From: Collinsella aerofaciens
Lineage (GTDB): Bacteria > Actinomycetota > Coriobacteriia > Coriobacteriales > Coriobacteriaceae
Direction of reading: 5' to 3'
Assembly: GCF_015561195.1 (NCBI RefSeq)
Contig: NZ_JADMSU010000008.1
Location: forward strand, 52,184-116,183
Length of the DNA stretch: 64,000 nt
Under the pieces are notes generated by a model that worked only from the letters and a program-made list of their open reading frames with translations, did not search any database and was not told where the DNA came from. Position 1 is the stretch's first letter; each line of letters opens with the position of its first letter. Made by a program: the position numbers and the translations under genes. Shown here piece by piece: positions 44,321 through 53,074 of this stretch.

Positions 44321-45712
44321 CTACGCCGTCAACGGCGCCGGCTCATGCGGCTCGCCGTTCAGCTCGACGATGACCTGCGTTCCCACGCCCTCCTGGGACT
44401 TCACGCGCATGCCGGAATCTTCTCCGTAAAAGAAATGGATGCGCTGAAGCACGTTGAAGAGCGCCAGGCCGCAACCTCGCTTGACGGAGCCGTCGGCGGT
44501 AATGCTCTCGGGCTCCTCCAAGCGATGCTGCTCAAACAGATGCGCGCAGACCTCTTCGCTCATACCGATGCCATCGTCCTCGACGATGATCTCCAAACCG
44601 TCATCGGTCTCGAAAGCCCTAACATGAATAGAAAGCGGCTCGGTCTCGCGCTGCGCGTGCTTGATGCAGTTTTCGAGCAACGGCTGCAAGATAAACGGCG
44701 GCACCAGGCTGTCGCGCACTTCAAAGTCGATGTCGACCGAAACGCGCAGACGGCCGTCGCCATACCGGGCCTGCATAAGATTGATATAACGAGTGCCCTG
44801 TTCCACCTCGTGCTCGAGCGTGGTGAGCGTATCGGAATCAGAAAGCGTCTGACGATAGTAATTGGAAAAGTCGATCAGCAGCGATCGCGCCTTGTCGGGC
44901 TCGGTTCGAACGAGCGACACGATGGTGCTGATGGTGTTAAACAGAAAATGAGGATCGACCTGCGATTGCAAGGCGCGCAGCTCCACGCGGGCCGTGAGCT
45001 CGTCCTGGCGCTCGAGCTCAAAGCTCGCAAGCTGCGTGGAAATGAGGTCGGCAAAGCCCGAGGCAAGCGCCGTCTGGCGCATATCGATGCTGCTCAGACG
45101 GGGATAATACAACTCGAGCGTGCCCACGCAATGCCCGCGCACGGTAAGCGGTGCGACAATACCGGCGCGCAGGCGCGGAAAGTAGCCACCCGTCTCGGTC
45201 GAGGCATCGCGCGAAAACACGCTTTGCTCGCCCGTCTCGATGACGTTGAGCGTGGTCTTGAGCACCACCGGGGTGCCGGCGGGACACTTTGCCGAATCCT
45301 CGCCCCAGCTCGCCAGCACCTGCTTGCCGTCGGTAAAGCAGATGGCAGAAGCAATAGTTTCGGACAGGATGATCTTAGAGGCGCCCAGGGCGGCCTCGGG
45401 CGTAAGGCCGCGCGACGTGTAGGCGAATATTTTTGAAGCGATAGCGAGCGTGCGGTCGGTTGCGCTCGATGTAAGGTCGTCGGGAACGACAAAGACATAC
45501 GAGAAGAAGAAGCACAGCATGACCAAACCGGCAATGACGACAACGGCCGGAACGGGATTGGGATTATCGGTTAGATCCCAGATGAGCAGCAGGATAAGCA
45601 GCGGAACGACAATACCGAGCAAGATGGCTTGAACCACATGCTGAGCGGTACGAAAGACCTTGGTAGAGTTGTAGCTCTTGCCCAGAATCAGCCTATTGAG
45701 ATCCACCGTCAT
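44321..45712 (-). CDS. LytS-type sensor histidine kinase (system 2)
   Basis: A 463-residue kinase with two transmembrane helices (about 24-46 and 54-77), a GAF-like region (about 85-215), His255 in QVDPHFLFNT, and an ATPase domain with QPLLENCIKHA, EDDGIGMSEE and GCGLALFN. It matches the system 1 kinase in layout. The ATG at 45712 sits very close to AAGAAGGGG; a GTG two codons later (45706) has better spacing and may be the true start. It is followed by its regulator. Confidence 0.88.
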   Translation of the reverse strand: MTVDLNRLILGKSYNSTKVFRTAQHVVQAILLGIVVPLLILLLIWDLTDNPNPVPAVVVIAGLVMLCFFFSYVFVVPDDLTSSATDRTLAIASKIFAYTSRGLTPEAALGASKIILSETIASAICFTDGKQVLASWGEDSAKCPAGTPVVLKTTLNVIETGEQSVFSRDASTETGGYFPRLRAGIVAPLTVRGHCVGTLELYYPRLSSIDMRQTALASGFADLISTQLASFELERQDELTARVELRALQSQVDPHFLFNTISTIVSLVRTEPDKARSLLIDFSNYYRQTLSDSDTLTTLEHEVEQGTRYINLMQARYGDGRLRVSVDIDFEVRDSLVPPFILQPLLENCIKHAQRETEPLSIHVRAFETDDGLEIIVEDDGIGMSEEVCAHLFEQHRLEEPESITADGSVKRGCGLALFNVLQRIHFFYGEDSGMRVKSQEGVGTQVIVELNGEPHEPAPLTA

Positions 45713-45824
45713 CCCCTTCTTACTGACGCACCCCATAGCAATAAAGAGGGCCGCAAGCGACCCTCTCCATTGCATTATGCAATCAAATACTGTGTTTTAC
45801 ATCCAGCCATCGATGAACGGTAGC

Positions 45825-47102
45825 TTAGGCGCTGTACTTGTTTGCCTCGCCGAAGCTGCCGGCTTCGACAATCCAGCCGTCCTTCATGATGACGTCCATG
45901 TTGTCGGTGTTGAGCACGTGGATGTCGGCGGCGACGTCACCGTTGACGACCAGCAGGTCGGCGCACTTGCCGGCCTCGATGGAACCGGTCTCGTCCTCGA
46001 TGTGGCACATCTTGGCACCGTTGAGGGTGGCGCAGGTGATGGTCTCGACCGGGGTGAAGCCGATCTTGTCGACGAACTCGTACATCTCCTCGATGGAGCA
46101 GGTGCCATACGGGGTGACGAAGGAGAAGGAGTCGGAGCCGATCGTCATGACGACGCCGCGCTTCTTGGCCTCGCGCAGGCAGTCGTAGTTGCGCTGCAGC
46201 TCCTTCTCGACCAGGGTGCCCTCGTACTTGTCGTGCAGCTCGGGGACGTAGACGGGCGGATAGGTGGCGTACCAGGTGGGCAGGAAGGCGATCGTCGGGG
46301 TGAAGAAGGTGCCCTGCTCGGCCATGAGGTCCATAGTGCGCTCATCGATATCGAAGCCGTGAATCAGCTGTTCGCAGCCAAAGCGAACGGAATCGTAGGC
46401 AGCGGCGTGGTTGTTGTAGCAGTGGCTCCACACGGGGATGCCGACCATCTTGGCCTCTTCGACCACGGCCTGGATCTCCTCGGAGCAATAGTGCTGGTCG
46501 CGACCGGAGTCCCAGCGCCAGATGCCGCCACCGGTAGCCCAGATCTTGATGGCATCGGGATTCTCGCGCAGGCGGCGACGGACGGCCTTACGCAGATCCC
46601 AAGGACCATCGACCTGGTCGCCCCAGGGGTGGGATTCCTTGTTGAGCTCCTGGGTGCAGTGGTGGGAGTCACCGTGACCGGCAACGCGGCAGAAGCCCAG
46701 GCCGGTGGCCAGAACGCGCGGGCCCTTAAAGACGCCCTTGTCGATGCAGTCGCGGATCTGGATACCAAAGCGGCCGATCTCGCAGACGGTGGTGAGGCCG
46801 TGGGTGAGGCAGTCGTAGGCCTGCTTGACGGCGACGGCCTGCTTCTCGAGGAGCGGCTGCATGACCCAGTCGGTGTCATCGTCGGTCAGGTTGCCCGAGA
46901 AGTGCAGGTGGGTGTCGATCAGGCCGGGAAGGACGGTCTTGCCGGCGGCGTCGATAACCTCAACGCCCTCGGGAAGGTCCTGCATGACACCGGCGTACTC
47001 GATCTTGCCGTTGTCGTCGACGAGAACGAGGGAGTTCTCGACCGGCTCGGCACCGGTACCGTCGATGAGCTTACCGCCAACGATTGCATACTTAGTGGAC
47101 AT
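45825..47102 (-). CDS. Metal-dependent amidohydrolase family protein
   Basis: A 425-residue enzyme of the amidohydrolase superfamily, imidazolonepropionase/prolidase-like branch. Ligands visible: GLIDTHLHF (two His), the Lys of DAIKIWATGGG that is carbamylated in relatives, His in PVWSHCYNN, His in LIHGFDID, and Asp in TIGSDSF. Such enzymes hydrolyse cyclic amides, ureides or dipeptides. The adjacent APC permease suggests that an amino acid or amide is imported and then hydrolysed. The specific substrate is unknown. Confidence 0.82.
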   Translation of the reverse strand: MSTKYAIVGGKLIDGTGAEPVENSLVLVDDNGKIEYAGVMQDLPEGVEVIDAAGKTVLPGLIDTHLHFSGNLTDDDTDWVMQPLLEKQAVAVKQAYDCLTHGLTTVCEIGRFGIQIRDCIDKGVFKGPRVLATGLGFCRVAGHGDSHHCTQELNKESHPWGDQVDGPWDLRKAVRRRLRENPDAIKIWATGGGIWRWDSGRDQHYCSEEIQAVVEEAKMVGIPVWSHCYNNHAAAYDSVRFGCEQLIHGFDIDERTMDLMAEQGTFFTPTIAFLPTWYATYPPVYVPELHDKYEGTLVEKELQRNYDCLREAKKRGVVMTIGSDSFSFVTPYGTCSIEEMYEFVDKIGFTPVETITCATLNGAKMCHIEDETGSIEAGKCADLLVVNGDVAADIHVLNTDNMDVIMKDGWIVEAGSFGEANKYSA

Positions 47103-47233
47103 GGTTCCTCCTTATGGATCCATATAGTGGGCGAGGCCGTGTTGGGTTAAGGCCTCACAAAGCTACCCAAGTGGTGCCGGGTTCGGTGCGCGGGAGAGAG
47201 GGGTCCGCGCACCCGATCCGCCCCGGCTCGGCG

Positions 47234-48685
47234 TTACTTTTTGCGGGAATTGGTGAAGGCCATGAGGGCCAGGCCAATAGCCAACCAGCCGATCACGATG
47301 CTCCACTCCACCATGTTGAGGGAGGCGGGAGAGAACGGGATCACGAGCAGGCCGATGATGACGGCGCAGGCAGCAACAGCGAGACTGATGCCAAACTTGC
47401 CGCCGGGCACCTCGTAGGGACGAGGCAGGTCGGGCTCGGTAAAGCGCATGCGCAGGCAAGCGAGGGCGACCATGCCGCAGGAGAAGATGAAGGCGAGAGC
47501 CGACACGTTGGTCAGAGGGATGAGCATGTTCTTGCCCAGGAACGGACCGACGACGGTGATGACGGCCAGAACGACGCAGGCGAGCTTGGGAGCGCCAGAG
47601 CTGGGATCGACCTCGGCAAACTTCTCGGGCAGCTGGCCCTTGCGGCCCATGGCGAGCATGATGCGGCTCGTGGCGCCGTAGAAGGAGTTCATCGGGCCCA
47701 TGGGTCCAAGCGTGGCGATGACGAGCATGGCCAAGTACAGGAGCATGTTGATGCCCTTGAGGCAGGCGAGTGCGGGAACCGGGCTCTTAACGAACTCATG
47801 CCAGTCGAGGATGGTGCCGAACGAATAGATGCAGACCATGTAGAAGCCGCCGGCGGCCAGCAGGGCCAGGGAGATGATCTTGCCGAATTTGTTCCAGTTG
47901 AGGCCCTCGGCTGCTTCCTCAGCCTGCTGAGGAATGGTGTCGAAGCCGGCGTAGAAGAACGGGGTCAGAACCAGGACCGACACGATGCCGGCGAACAGGC
48001 TGGTGCTCTCGGTAGCAGGCTTGCCGCCGCCAGCACCGGTGACCTGGGAGAACACGGGCATGGCGTGTTCCGGCGAACCGGTGAACAGCGAGACGCCCAT
48101 GGCGAGCAGCATGCCGCAGAGCAGGGCCTTGGTCAGGAAGGCCTGGAGCTTGGCAGCCGAGCTGGCACCGCGGAAGTTGAGGAAGATGACGTAGGCTGCA
48201 AAGCCGAGCGCGATCAGCGTCGGGAACAGGTAAACGTCTGCGCCCAGGATGGTGTAGAGCTTGACGGCGCGCAGCCACTCAAGACCGGGCAGGCTGCCGA
48301 ACATCTCGGACACGAGGGTCGAGATGGCGATGGCCTCCCACGGGCACAGGATTCCGTTGCCCAGGGCCAAAAGCCAGCCGGTGATGTAGCTCAGCGTACG
48401 GCCAAAGCTACGATCGACATACTCGACGATGCCGCCCGAGATGGGGATAGCAGCCGTGAGCTCACCGAAAACAGCTCCGACGGGCACGAGGAAGATCGCG
48501 CCCAAGAGGAATGCGATCATAGCGGGAACGGGACCGCCGCCCACGACCATCCAGTCGCCGACCTGCAGAACCCAACCGGTACCGATGATGGCACCGAAAC
48601 CGATGGTAAAGAAGTTCCAGAGCGAGAGTGTTTTCTTCATGCCGCCGTTACCTTCGACTGCAACTTCTGCGTTCTTGTCCGCCAT
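47234..48685 (-). CDS. APC family amino acid/amine permease
   Basis: A 483-residue transporter with 12 hydrophobic segments. The APC signatures are seen: SLWNFFTIGFGAIIGTGW at TM1 and ISGGIVEYVDRSFG near TM3; the gating region GFDTIPQQAEEA is in the middle. It is upstream of the amidohydrolase gene (131 nt) and probably on one transcript with it, forming an uptake-and-hydrolysis pair. AAAGGAGGGG marks the start. Its leader holds two hairpins. Confidence 0.88.
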   Translation of the reverse strand: MADKNAEVAVEGNGGMKKTLSLWNFFTIGFGAIIGTGWVLQVGDWMVVGGGPVPAMIAFLLGAIFLVPVGAVFGELTAAIPISGGIVEYVDRSFGRTLSYITGWLLALGNGILCPWEAIAISTLVSEMFGSLPGLEWLRAVKLYTILGADVYLFPTLIALGFAAYVIFLNFRGASSAAKLQAFLTKALLCGMLLAMGVSLFTGSPEHAMPVFSQVTGAGGGKPATESTSLFAGIVSVLVLTPFFYAGFDTIPQQAEEAAEGLNWNKFGKIISLALLAAGGFYMVCIYSFGTILDWHEFVKSPVPALACLKGINMLLYLAMLVIATLGPMGPMNSFYGATSRIMLAMGRKGQLPEKFAEVDPSSGAPKLACVVLAVITVVGPFLGKNMLIPLTNVSALAFIFSCGMVALACLRMRFTEPDLPRPYEVPGGKFGISLAVAACAVIIGLLVIPFSPASLNMVEWSIVIGWLAIGLALMAFTNSRKK

Positions 48686-48689
48686 TGTT

Positions 48690-48770
48690 CCCCTCCTTTC
48701 CTTATTGACGCCTCTTTGGCGTCACCCCTTGCGCGGTCTGTTTTGCCGCGCGCTTTTATTTCGTGGCTTT
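48690..48770 (-). other. Leader hairpins upstream of the APC permease
   Basis: TGACGCC-AAAGA-GGCGTCA and GCGCGG...CCGCGC lie within 80 nt upstream of the permease start. They could be an attenuator or simply leader structure. In the rest of the 355-bp gap to the C39-like gene I see no gene. Confidence 0.4.
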
Positions 48771-49041
48771 AAGATACGGCCTTGGCACAGCAGCGCCGCT
48801 TGTAGCTCGACCGAAGGCAGAACTGCAAAACGAGCGGCACCGTTTTTGGGACGAACGGCGGAAGACGTCATTCGTCTTGGACGCTTTCATCTTGTCTGCT
48901 TTTGAAGACCTGTTGCCGTGACGCTTGGCGCGCGGCGCGGCAACGTTCATACCATTTGTCAGGCTTTTGGCGCACATGCCCATGTGTCGTGCATCTTTTT
49001 ATGTAGGATAGACAAGTTACACACGAGGCAAGGTGATTCGA

Positions 49042-50043
49042 ATGGCACACGGATACAATGACGGCGACCAACGGCCACAAAGCGTGCGCCTTGCCGGCCG
49101 CACCACGCCAACGCCCAGAAGCACCTCCGACAACGACAGCCCGCAGCGCCCCCAAGAGCAGCTCGGGGCTTCTTCGCGGCAACATAGCCGTACCGTGCAG
49201 CAGTCAGACCGCGTGAGTACGAGCACACGCCAACGCCAGACCGACACATCGCGGCCACGCCGCTACGATCGCCATAAGACCGACTACTACGTTAAGCGCT
49301 CCTTTTCGCGACCTCAACGCGATCGCGGCAATTCCGCCCCTCACCCCGCGTCGCACGCCACAAGTCACGCGCTTCCGGCCCGCCGCCTACGCCTTGCGCT
49401 TTGCTCCATCGCCGCCTGCCTCGTCTTTGTGTTTTTGGGATCCTGTATCTCCCACGGATCAGCCGGTCTTGAGCCCACTGCCGAGGACAAGCTGCTTAAA
49501 GCTCCCGTCGCGCCCGGCTACTCATTTGCCTTTTCGACCCCGCGCTCGCAATGGCAGGCCGGCACCATGCCCCACATCTACCAAATTGACCCCGCATGGT
49601 CGGAGCTGCCCTATGCCGGTGGCACTATTCGCGAAAACGCTTGCGGTCCCACTTGCCTCACCATGGTCTATATCTTTAAGACCGGCCACACCGATAAGAC
49701 GCCGGTCGATATATGCGCACTGGCCGAAGCCGGCAACTACGCCCCCACTGGTGCCACCGAGTGGTCGTTTATGACAGGCGGTGCGTGGCAGCTGGGGCTC
49801 AACGGAACACAGCTCTATAACAATCGCGAATCGATTACCCAAGCACTTCGCTCGGGTGCGCCCGTCATCGCCGCAGTGCGCCCCGGCACGTTTACCAACG
49901 TAGGCCACTATATCGTGCTCCACGGCATCGACGATGCCAACCAGATTGGCGTCTACGACCCCAACTCGGCCAGCCGCAGCGCCCGCCGCTGGGGCGTGGT
50001 GGAGGTCCTCAACGAAATCGAAGCCATGTGGGCCTACTACTAG
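49042..50043 (+). CDS. C39-like cysteine peptidase with cytosolic tail and membrane anchor
   Basis: A 333-residue protein. The first 110 residues are low-complexity, rich in Arg, Gln, Ser and Thr. One transmembrane segment follows (about 116-137), then a papain-like peptidase_C39_2 domain: Cys201 in ENACGPTCLTM, His289 in NVGHYIVLHG and Asp306 in VYDPNS. The domain would face the outside. The ATG at 49042 follows AAGGTG; a GTG three codons earlier is less likely. Members of this group cleave peptides or amides; some are cell-wall linked. It is the only plus-strand gene of the 45-51 kb region. Confidence 0.75.
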   Translation: MAHGYNDGDQRPQSVRLAGRTTPTPRSTSDNDSPQRPQEQLGASSRQHSRTVQQSDRVSTSTRQRQTDTSRPRRYDRHKTDYYVKRSFSRPQRDRGNSAPHPASHATSHALPARRLRLALCSIAACLVFVFLGSCISHGSAGLEPTAEDKLLKAPVAPGYSFAFSTPRSQWQAGTMPHIYQIDPAWSELPYAGGTIRENACGPTCLTMVYIFKTGHTDKTPVDICALAEAGNYAPTGATEWSFMTGGAWQLGLNGTQLYNNRESITQALRSGAPVIAAVRPGTFTNVGHYIVLHGIDDANQIGVYDPNSASRSARRWGVVEVLNEIEAMWAYY

Positions 50044-50057
50044 TCATTGGGTGCACT

Positions 50058-50281
50058 CATTGGGGACAGACTTAAATGAGTGGCCCCAGACTGCCCGGAA
50101 CTGCCGGCACGGAAGGCGCATCCCGCTTTGAAGTTCGATAGCGGGATACGCTTTCCGTTAGCGGCCTGCTTGGGAAACTGAGAGCCACTTTTCGGCATAT
50201 TTCCGGGATGCATTTTCCGGTTGAGGGCCTCAAAGGAAAATGCACCCGTTTTGGACTACTCATTTAAGTCTGTCCCCAATG
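50058..50281. repeat. MITE-like element with 24-bp perfect terminal inverted repeats
   Basis: CATTGGGGACAGACTTAAATGAGT (given as CATTGGGGACAGACTTAA plus six bases) at 50058-50081 is exactly complementary to 50258-50281. The 176-bp interior folds into further hairpins (GCGGGAT around 50130-50155 and GCATTTTCC/GGAAAATGC around 50210-50243). It lies between the C39-like gene and the arcC terminator and carries the GGGGACAG motif. Confidence 0.8.
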
Positions 50282-50296
50282 ACTAGGTGAATAGCA

Positions 50297-50328
50297 AAAG
50301 CCCCGCGGTCGGAGCGGACCGCGGGGCT
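50297..50328 (-). terminator. Terminator of the carbamate kinase gene
   Basis: AGCCCCGCGGTC and GACCGCGGGGCT arms (12 bp) followed on the minus strand by TTTTGC. Confidence 0.85.
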
Positions 50329-50393
50329 CATGAAGAGAGGCTAGTTTGTGGGCGCTTTGCCTGGCGCCCACGGGAGAGGCAACAGAGTAGAGG

Positions 50394-51356
50394 CTACTCG
50401 TGGATGCGGGTACCGGAGAGGCCGGCCATGGTCTCGGCGGCCTTGTCCAGGGCGCCGATGATGCAGGTGCGGCCCTTGCGGGAGCGGGCGAACTTGATGG
50501 CAGCGCGGACCTTGGGCTCCATGGAACCCTTGCCGAACTGGCCCTCGTCAGCCAGGCGCTCGGCCTCGTCGGCGGTGAGGTCCTCGAGCTCCTCCTGGTT
50601 GGGCTTGCCGAAGTTGATGGCGACATGCTCGACGGCGGTCAGCAGGAACAGGACGTCGGCGTCGCAGTCCTCGGCCAGCAGCTCGCCGCCCAGGTCCTTG
50701 TCGATGACGGCGGGAACGCCCTTGTAGCAGCCCTTGTTCTCGTAGTCGCGGACGACGGGGATGCCGCCGCCACCGCAGGCGATGACGATGAACTCGTTGT
50801 CGAGCAGGTTGAGGATGGAGTCGGCCTCGACGATCTTCTTGGGATCGGGGGAGGCGACGACGCGACGCCAGCCGCGGCCGGAATCCTCGACGAAGACCTT
50901 GGAGGGATCCTCGGCCATGAACTCCTTGGCCTGCTCCTCGGTGTAGAAGGGGCCGATGGGCTTGGTCGGGTTCTTGAACGCGGGATCATCCGGGTCGCAC
51001 TCGATCTGGGTGACGACGGTTGCGGCGTGCCAGCGCTTGTAGCGCTTGTGCATCTCGCGGCCGATACCCTGCTGCAGGTGGTAGCCGATGTAGCCCTGGG
51101 ACATGGCGCCGCACTCGGGCAGCGGCATCTCGGGGGTGCCGATGGCGTCGTGGGCGGCGGCGAAGGCGTTCTGGATCATGCCGACCTGCGGGCCGTTGCC
51201 GTGGGTGATGATGATCTCGTTGCCCTGCTCGATGAGGCCGAGGAGGGCGTGGGCGGTGTTGCCCACGGCCTCGATCTGCTCGACGGGGTTGTTGCCGAGG
51301 GCGTTGCCGCCGAGGGCGACGACGATGCGGTCGGGCTTGCCAAGAGGCTTAGACAT
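50394..51356 (-). CDS. arcC: Carbamate kinase
   Basis: A 320-residue amino acid kinase-fold enzyme that makes ATP from carbamoyl phosphate and ADP. VVALGGNALG at the N-terminus, ITHGNGPQVG (about 51-60), VIACGGGGIPV and the Asp-rich DVLFLLTAVEHV are all typical. The start at 51356 follows AAAGGATTCC. No arginine deiminase or ornithine transcarbamylase genes are in the window, so the carbamoyl phosphate source is unclear; a ureide or similar path linked to the amidohydrolase is possible. It is transcribed alone with a terminator. Confidence 0.93.
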   Translation of the reverse strand: MSKPLGKPDRIVVALGGNALGNNPVEQIEAVGNTAHALLGLIEQGNEIIITHGNGPQVGMIQNAFAAAHDAIGTPEMPLPECGAMSQGYIGYHLQQGIGREMHKRYKRWHAATVVTQIECDPDDPAFKNPTKPIGPFYTEEQAKEFMAEDPSKVFVEDSGRGWRRVVASPDPKKIVEADSILNLLDNEFIVIACGGGGIPVVRDYENKGCYKGVPAVIDKDLGGELLAEDCDADVLFLLTAVEHVAINFGKPNQEELEDLTADEAERLADEGQFGKGSMEPKVRAAIKFARSRKGRTCIIGALDKAAETMAGLSGTRIHE

Positions 51357-51841
51357 TGCTGGAATCCTTTCTGTAAAAGGCCTACAACCCATTAATAACC
51401 CGCGTCCGTGCGATACGCGAGTTTATTAAGGTTTATATTCTCTTTATCGCTCATTTTATTCATTTTGAAAATAGCGGAACGGTGAACGGTCGTTTTTACC
51501 CGCTCAGCGTAAAGAACCCCAGCTCACGCATATCTACGCCATTTACGTGCAACTTTATTTAAATAGAGCAGGGATTAGACCGGATTATGCAAACTATATC
51601 TCTGCTAAACACAAAACGGACAGCGCAAAATCTTACTCGCACTATACGAGATTCTATGCACTTATAAGACGAGTATGCACCCCTGCAAAAACATGGGACT
51701 TTTCATCCAACATAAGGAATAACCAATCGCGCCTCACCCTGCGGCAAGCGACTGAGAATGAACTGCGTTTTGGCCAAGCGGGTCTAATCAAGTGTCCAAA
51801 ACAAAACTGGGATATTGCTTCCGTACCTGCGGCATGATACT
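51357..51841. other. AT-rich intergenic gap
   Basis: Clearly lower GC than the flanks. It contains the arcC upstream region (candidate TTTTCA and GATAAA on the minus strand, 17-bp spacing, around 51440-51470) and an open frame at 51547-51837 that starts with GTG, has no ribosome site and no recognisable features. I regard it as non-coding. Confidence 0.5.
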
Positions 51842-51958
51842 TTAGCCGAGTACAGCACGGGCTGGGGCGACAGGTATCTGTCGTGAAGTTTGGGTTCGGC
51901 GACCCCGTAGCTGTCTTCTCCTTTATCCGCCAGCGAGCCCCTTGAGCGACGGATTGAG
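51842..51958 (+). other. Structured leader of the DUF3830 gene
   Basis: Three hairpins in about 115 nt: GACAG-gtat-CTGTC, GGGT...ACCC, and ATCCG...CGGAT, the last ending next to the Shine-Dalgarno site (GGAGG). It resembles a cis-regulatory leader, but I do not recognise a known riboswitch class. Confidence 0.4.
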
Positions 51959-51970
51959 GAGGTCCTTACC

Positions 51971-52387
51971 ATGACAAAAATGCTCAAGATTACGCTGAAT
52001 GACGAGACGTTTCTCGCCGACATGCTCTGGAACGAGGCACCCGAAACATGCAGGCTGTTCGAATCGTCCTGTCCGGTCGAGTCGCGCATCTTTTCGGCCA
52101 AGATCTGCGATGCTGAGGTGACCTATCCCGTATCGGGACCTATCGCCAACTACGAGCACATCGAGAACCCCGTCTTTCACGAGCCGGCAGGCGCGGTGAG
52201 CTGGTACGGCGGCTGGTCGTCGATCTGCATCTTCTTTGATATTTGCGAGCCCTTTGGCACCTGCAATATGTTCGCCCGCATCTGCGAGGCCGATCGCGAG
52301 CGCTTTGCCGCCGCTTGCCGCAACGTCTGGGACAACCAGGGCATGTATATCAAAAACGAAATCATCGAGATCGAAGCGGAGGCCTAA
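51971..52387 (+). CDS. DUF3830 family protein (cyclophilin-like)
   Basis: A 138-residue protein. EAPETCRLFESSCP near residue 22 and GAVSWYGGWSSICIFF with EPFGTCNMFARI around residues 73-103 match the DUF3830 pattern, which is predicted to have a cyclophilin-like fold. The function is unknown; family genes often sit by amino acid or ureide catabolism genes. GGAGG precedes the start. The next gene begins 2 nt after its stop, with its ribosome site inside this gene, so translation is coupled. Confidence 0.7.
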   Translation: MTKMLKITLNDETFLADMLWNEAPETCRLFESSCPVESRIFSAKICDAEVTYPVSGPIANYEHIENPVFHEPAGAVSWYGGWSSICIFFDICEPFGTCNMFARICEADRERFAAACRNVWDNQGMYIKNEIIEIEAEA

Positions 52388-52389
52388 AG

Positions 52390-52914
52390 ATGACGAATAT
52401 CGACACCCTGCTTGCACTCGATCTTGCGGAGTACACCACTTCGCTTGAAGCCCTTGCCGATCAAATGATGCTCGAGGAGCCGCGCGATATCGACTATATG
52501 CGCCGCCGCAAGCTCGACACCGGCCGTGAGTTCGCCGTCTGGAACTTCACCGTCGGCTACTGCATGAACGCCGCCGACGCCCTCTCGCTCCTGCGCGCCC
52601 AGGCAACCGAGAACGCCAACGGCGACACCGCCGACTTGGCCACCCTCAGCAACAGCGCCGCGCGCCTGTGCAATTGGTTCTCGGGCGCCTTCGATGTAAC
52701 CGGCAAGATGGACGATACGACCGCCATCCTCGCCCACAGCCGCGACCTCTACGCTCAGGTCGAAACCCACGAGCAGTTTGCCGCCCTCACCCGCGCCGCC
52801 GAGCGCTATCTGGTTCAGCTGCAATTTTGGGTCGATCGCCAGATTCCTTGGCCGGCCATCAGTGACCTGGTCCACGGTTACCGCCTACGCACCGAAACCG
52901 GCGAGACAAGGTAA
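52390..52914 (+). CDS. Hypothetical protein coupled to the DUF3830 gene
   Basis: A 174-residue, mostly helical, acidic protein without transmembrane segments, signal peptide or cysteine motif. I do not recognise the family. The start at 52390 is set by GGAGG within the end of the upstream gene; a longer frame that overlaps the DUF3830 gene is rejected. The tight coupling suggests the two products act together. Confidence 0.65.
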   Translation: MTNIDTLLALDLAEYTTSLEALADQMMLEEPRDIDYMRRRKLDTGREFAVWNFTVGYCMNAADALSLLRAQATENANGDTADLATLSNSAARLCNWFSGAFDVTGKMDDTTAILAHSRDLYAQVETHEQFAALTRAAERYLVQLQFWVDRQIPWPAISDLVHGYRLRTETGETR

Positions 52915-52968
52915 GCCGAACTAGCAACACCAACAACACCCCATCGCAGGACCCAAAGTAGCAATCAG

Positions 52969-53006
52969 AGGGCTGGAGACGCATACAGCAGCGACCCCAG
53001 CCCTTT
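52969..53006 (+). terminator. Weak terminator after the DUF3830 pair
   Basis: GGGCTGG and CCAGCCC arms with a 20-nt loop and a short TTT. Weak but well placed between convergent genes. Confidence 0.5.
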
Positions 53007-53008
53007 CG

Positions 53009-53045
53009 CAAAGTGACGCGCCTTTCGCGGCATAGCCGCGAAACA
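53009..53045. repeat. 37-bp hairpin repeat, copy 1
   Basis: CAAAGTGACGCGCCTTTCGCG followed by a loop and CGCGAAACA (37 bp). It matches 54616-54652 except one base and the loop; a loop-closing G-C pair is C-G in the other copy. The copies bracket the DUF4143 gene. Confidence 0.75.
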
Positions 53046-53074
53046 ACAAGGGCTGGATTGCGGACTCAGATAGC

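Noticed and set aside
47114-48772. 552-residue plus-strand open frame
   Set aside because: Antisense shadow of the APC permease gene, His/Gly/Asp-rich with no family features.
51547-51837. 96-residue plus-strand open frame in the AT-rich gap
   Set aside because: GTG start without a ribosome site, no motif and no clear codon bias.
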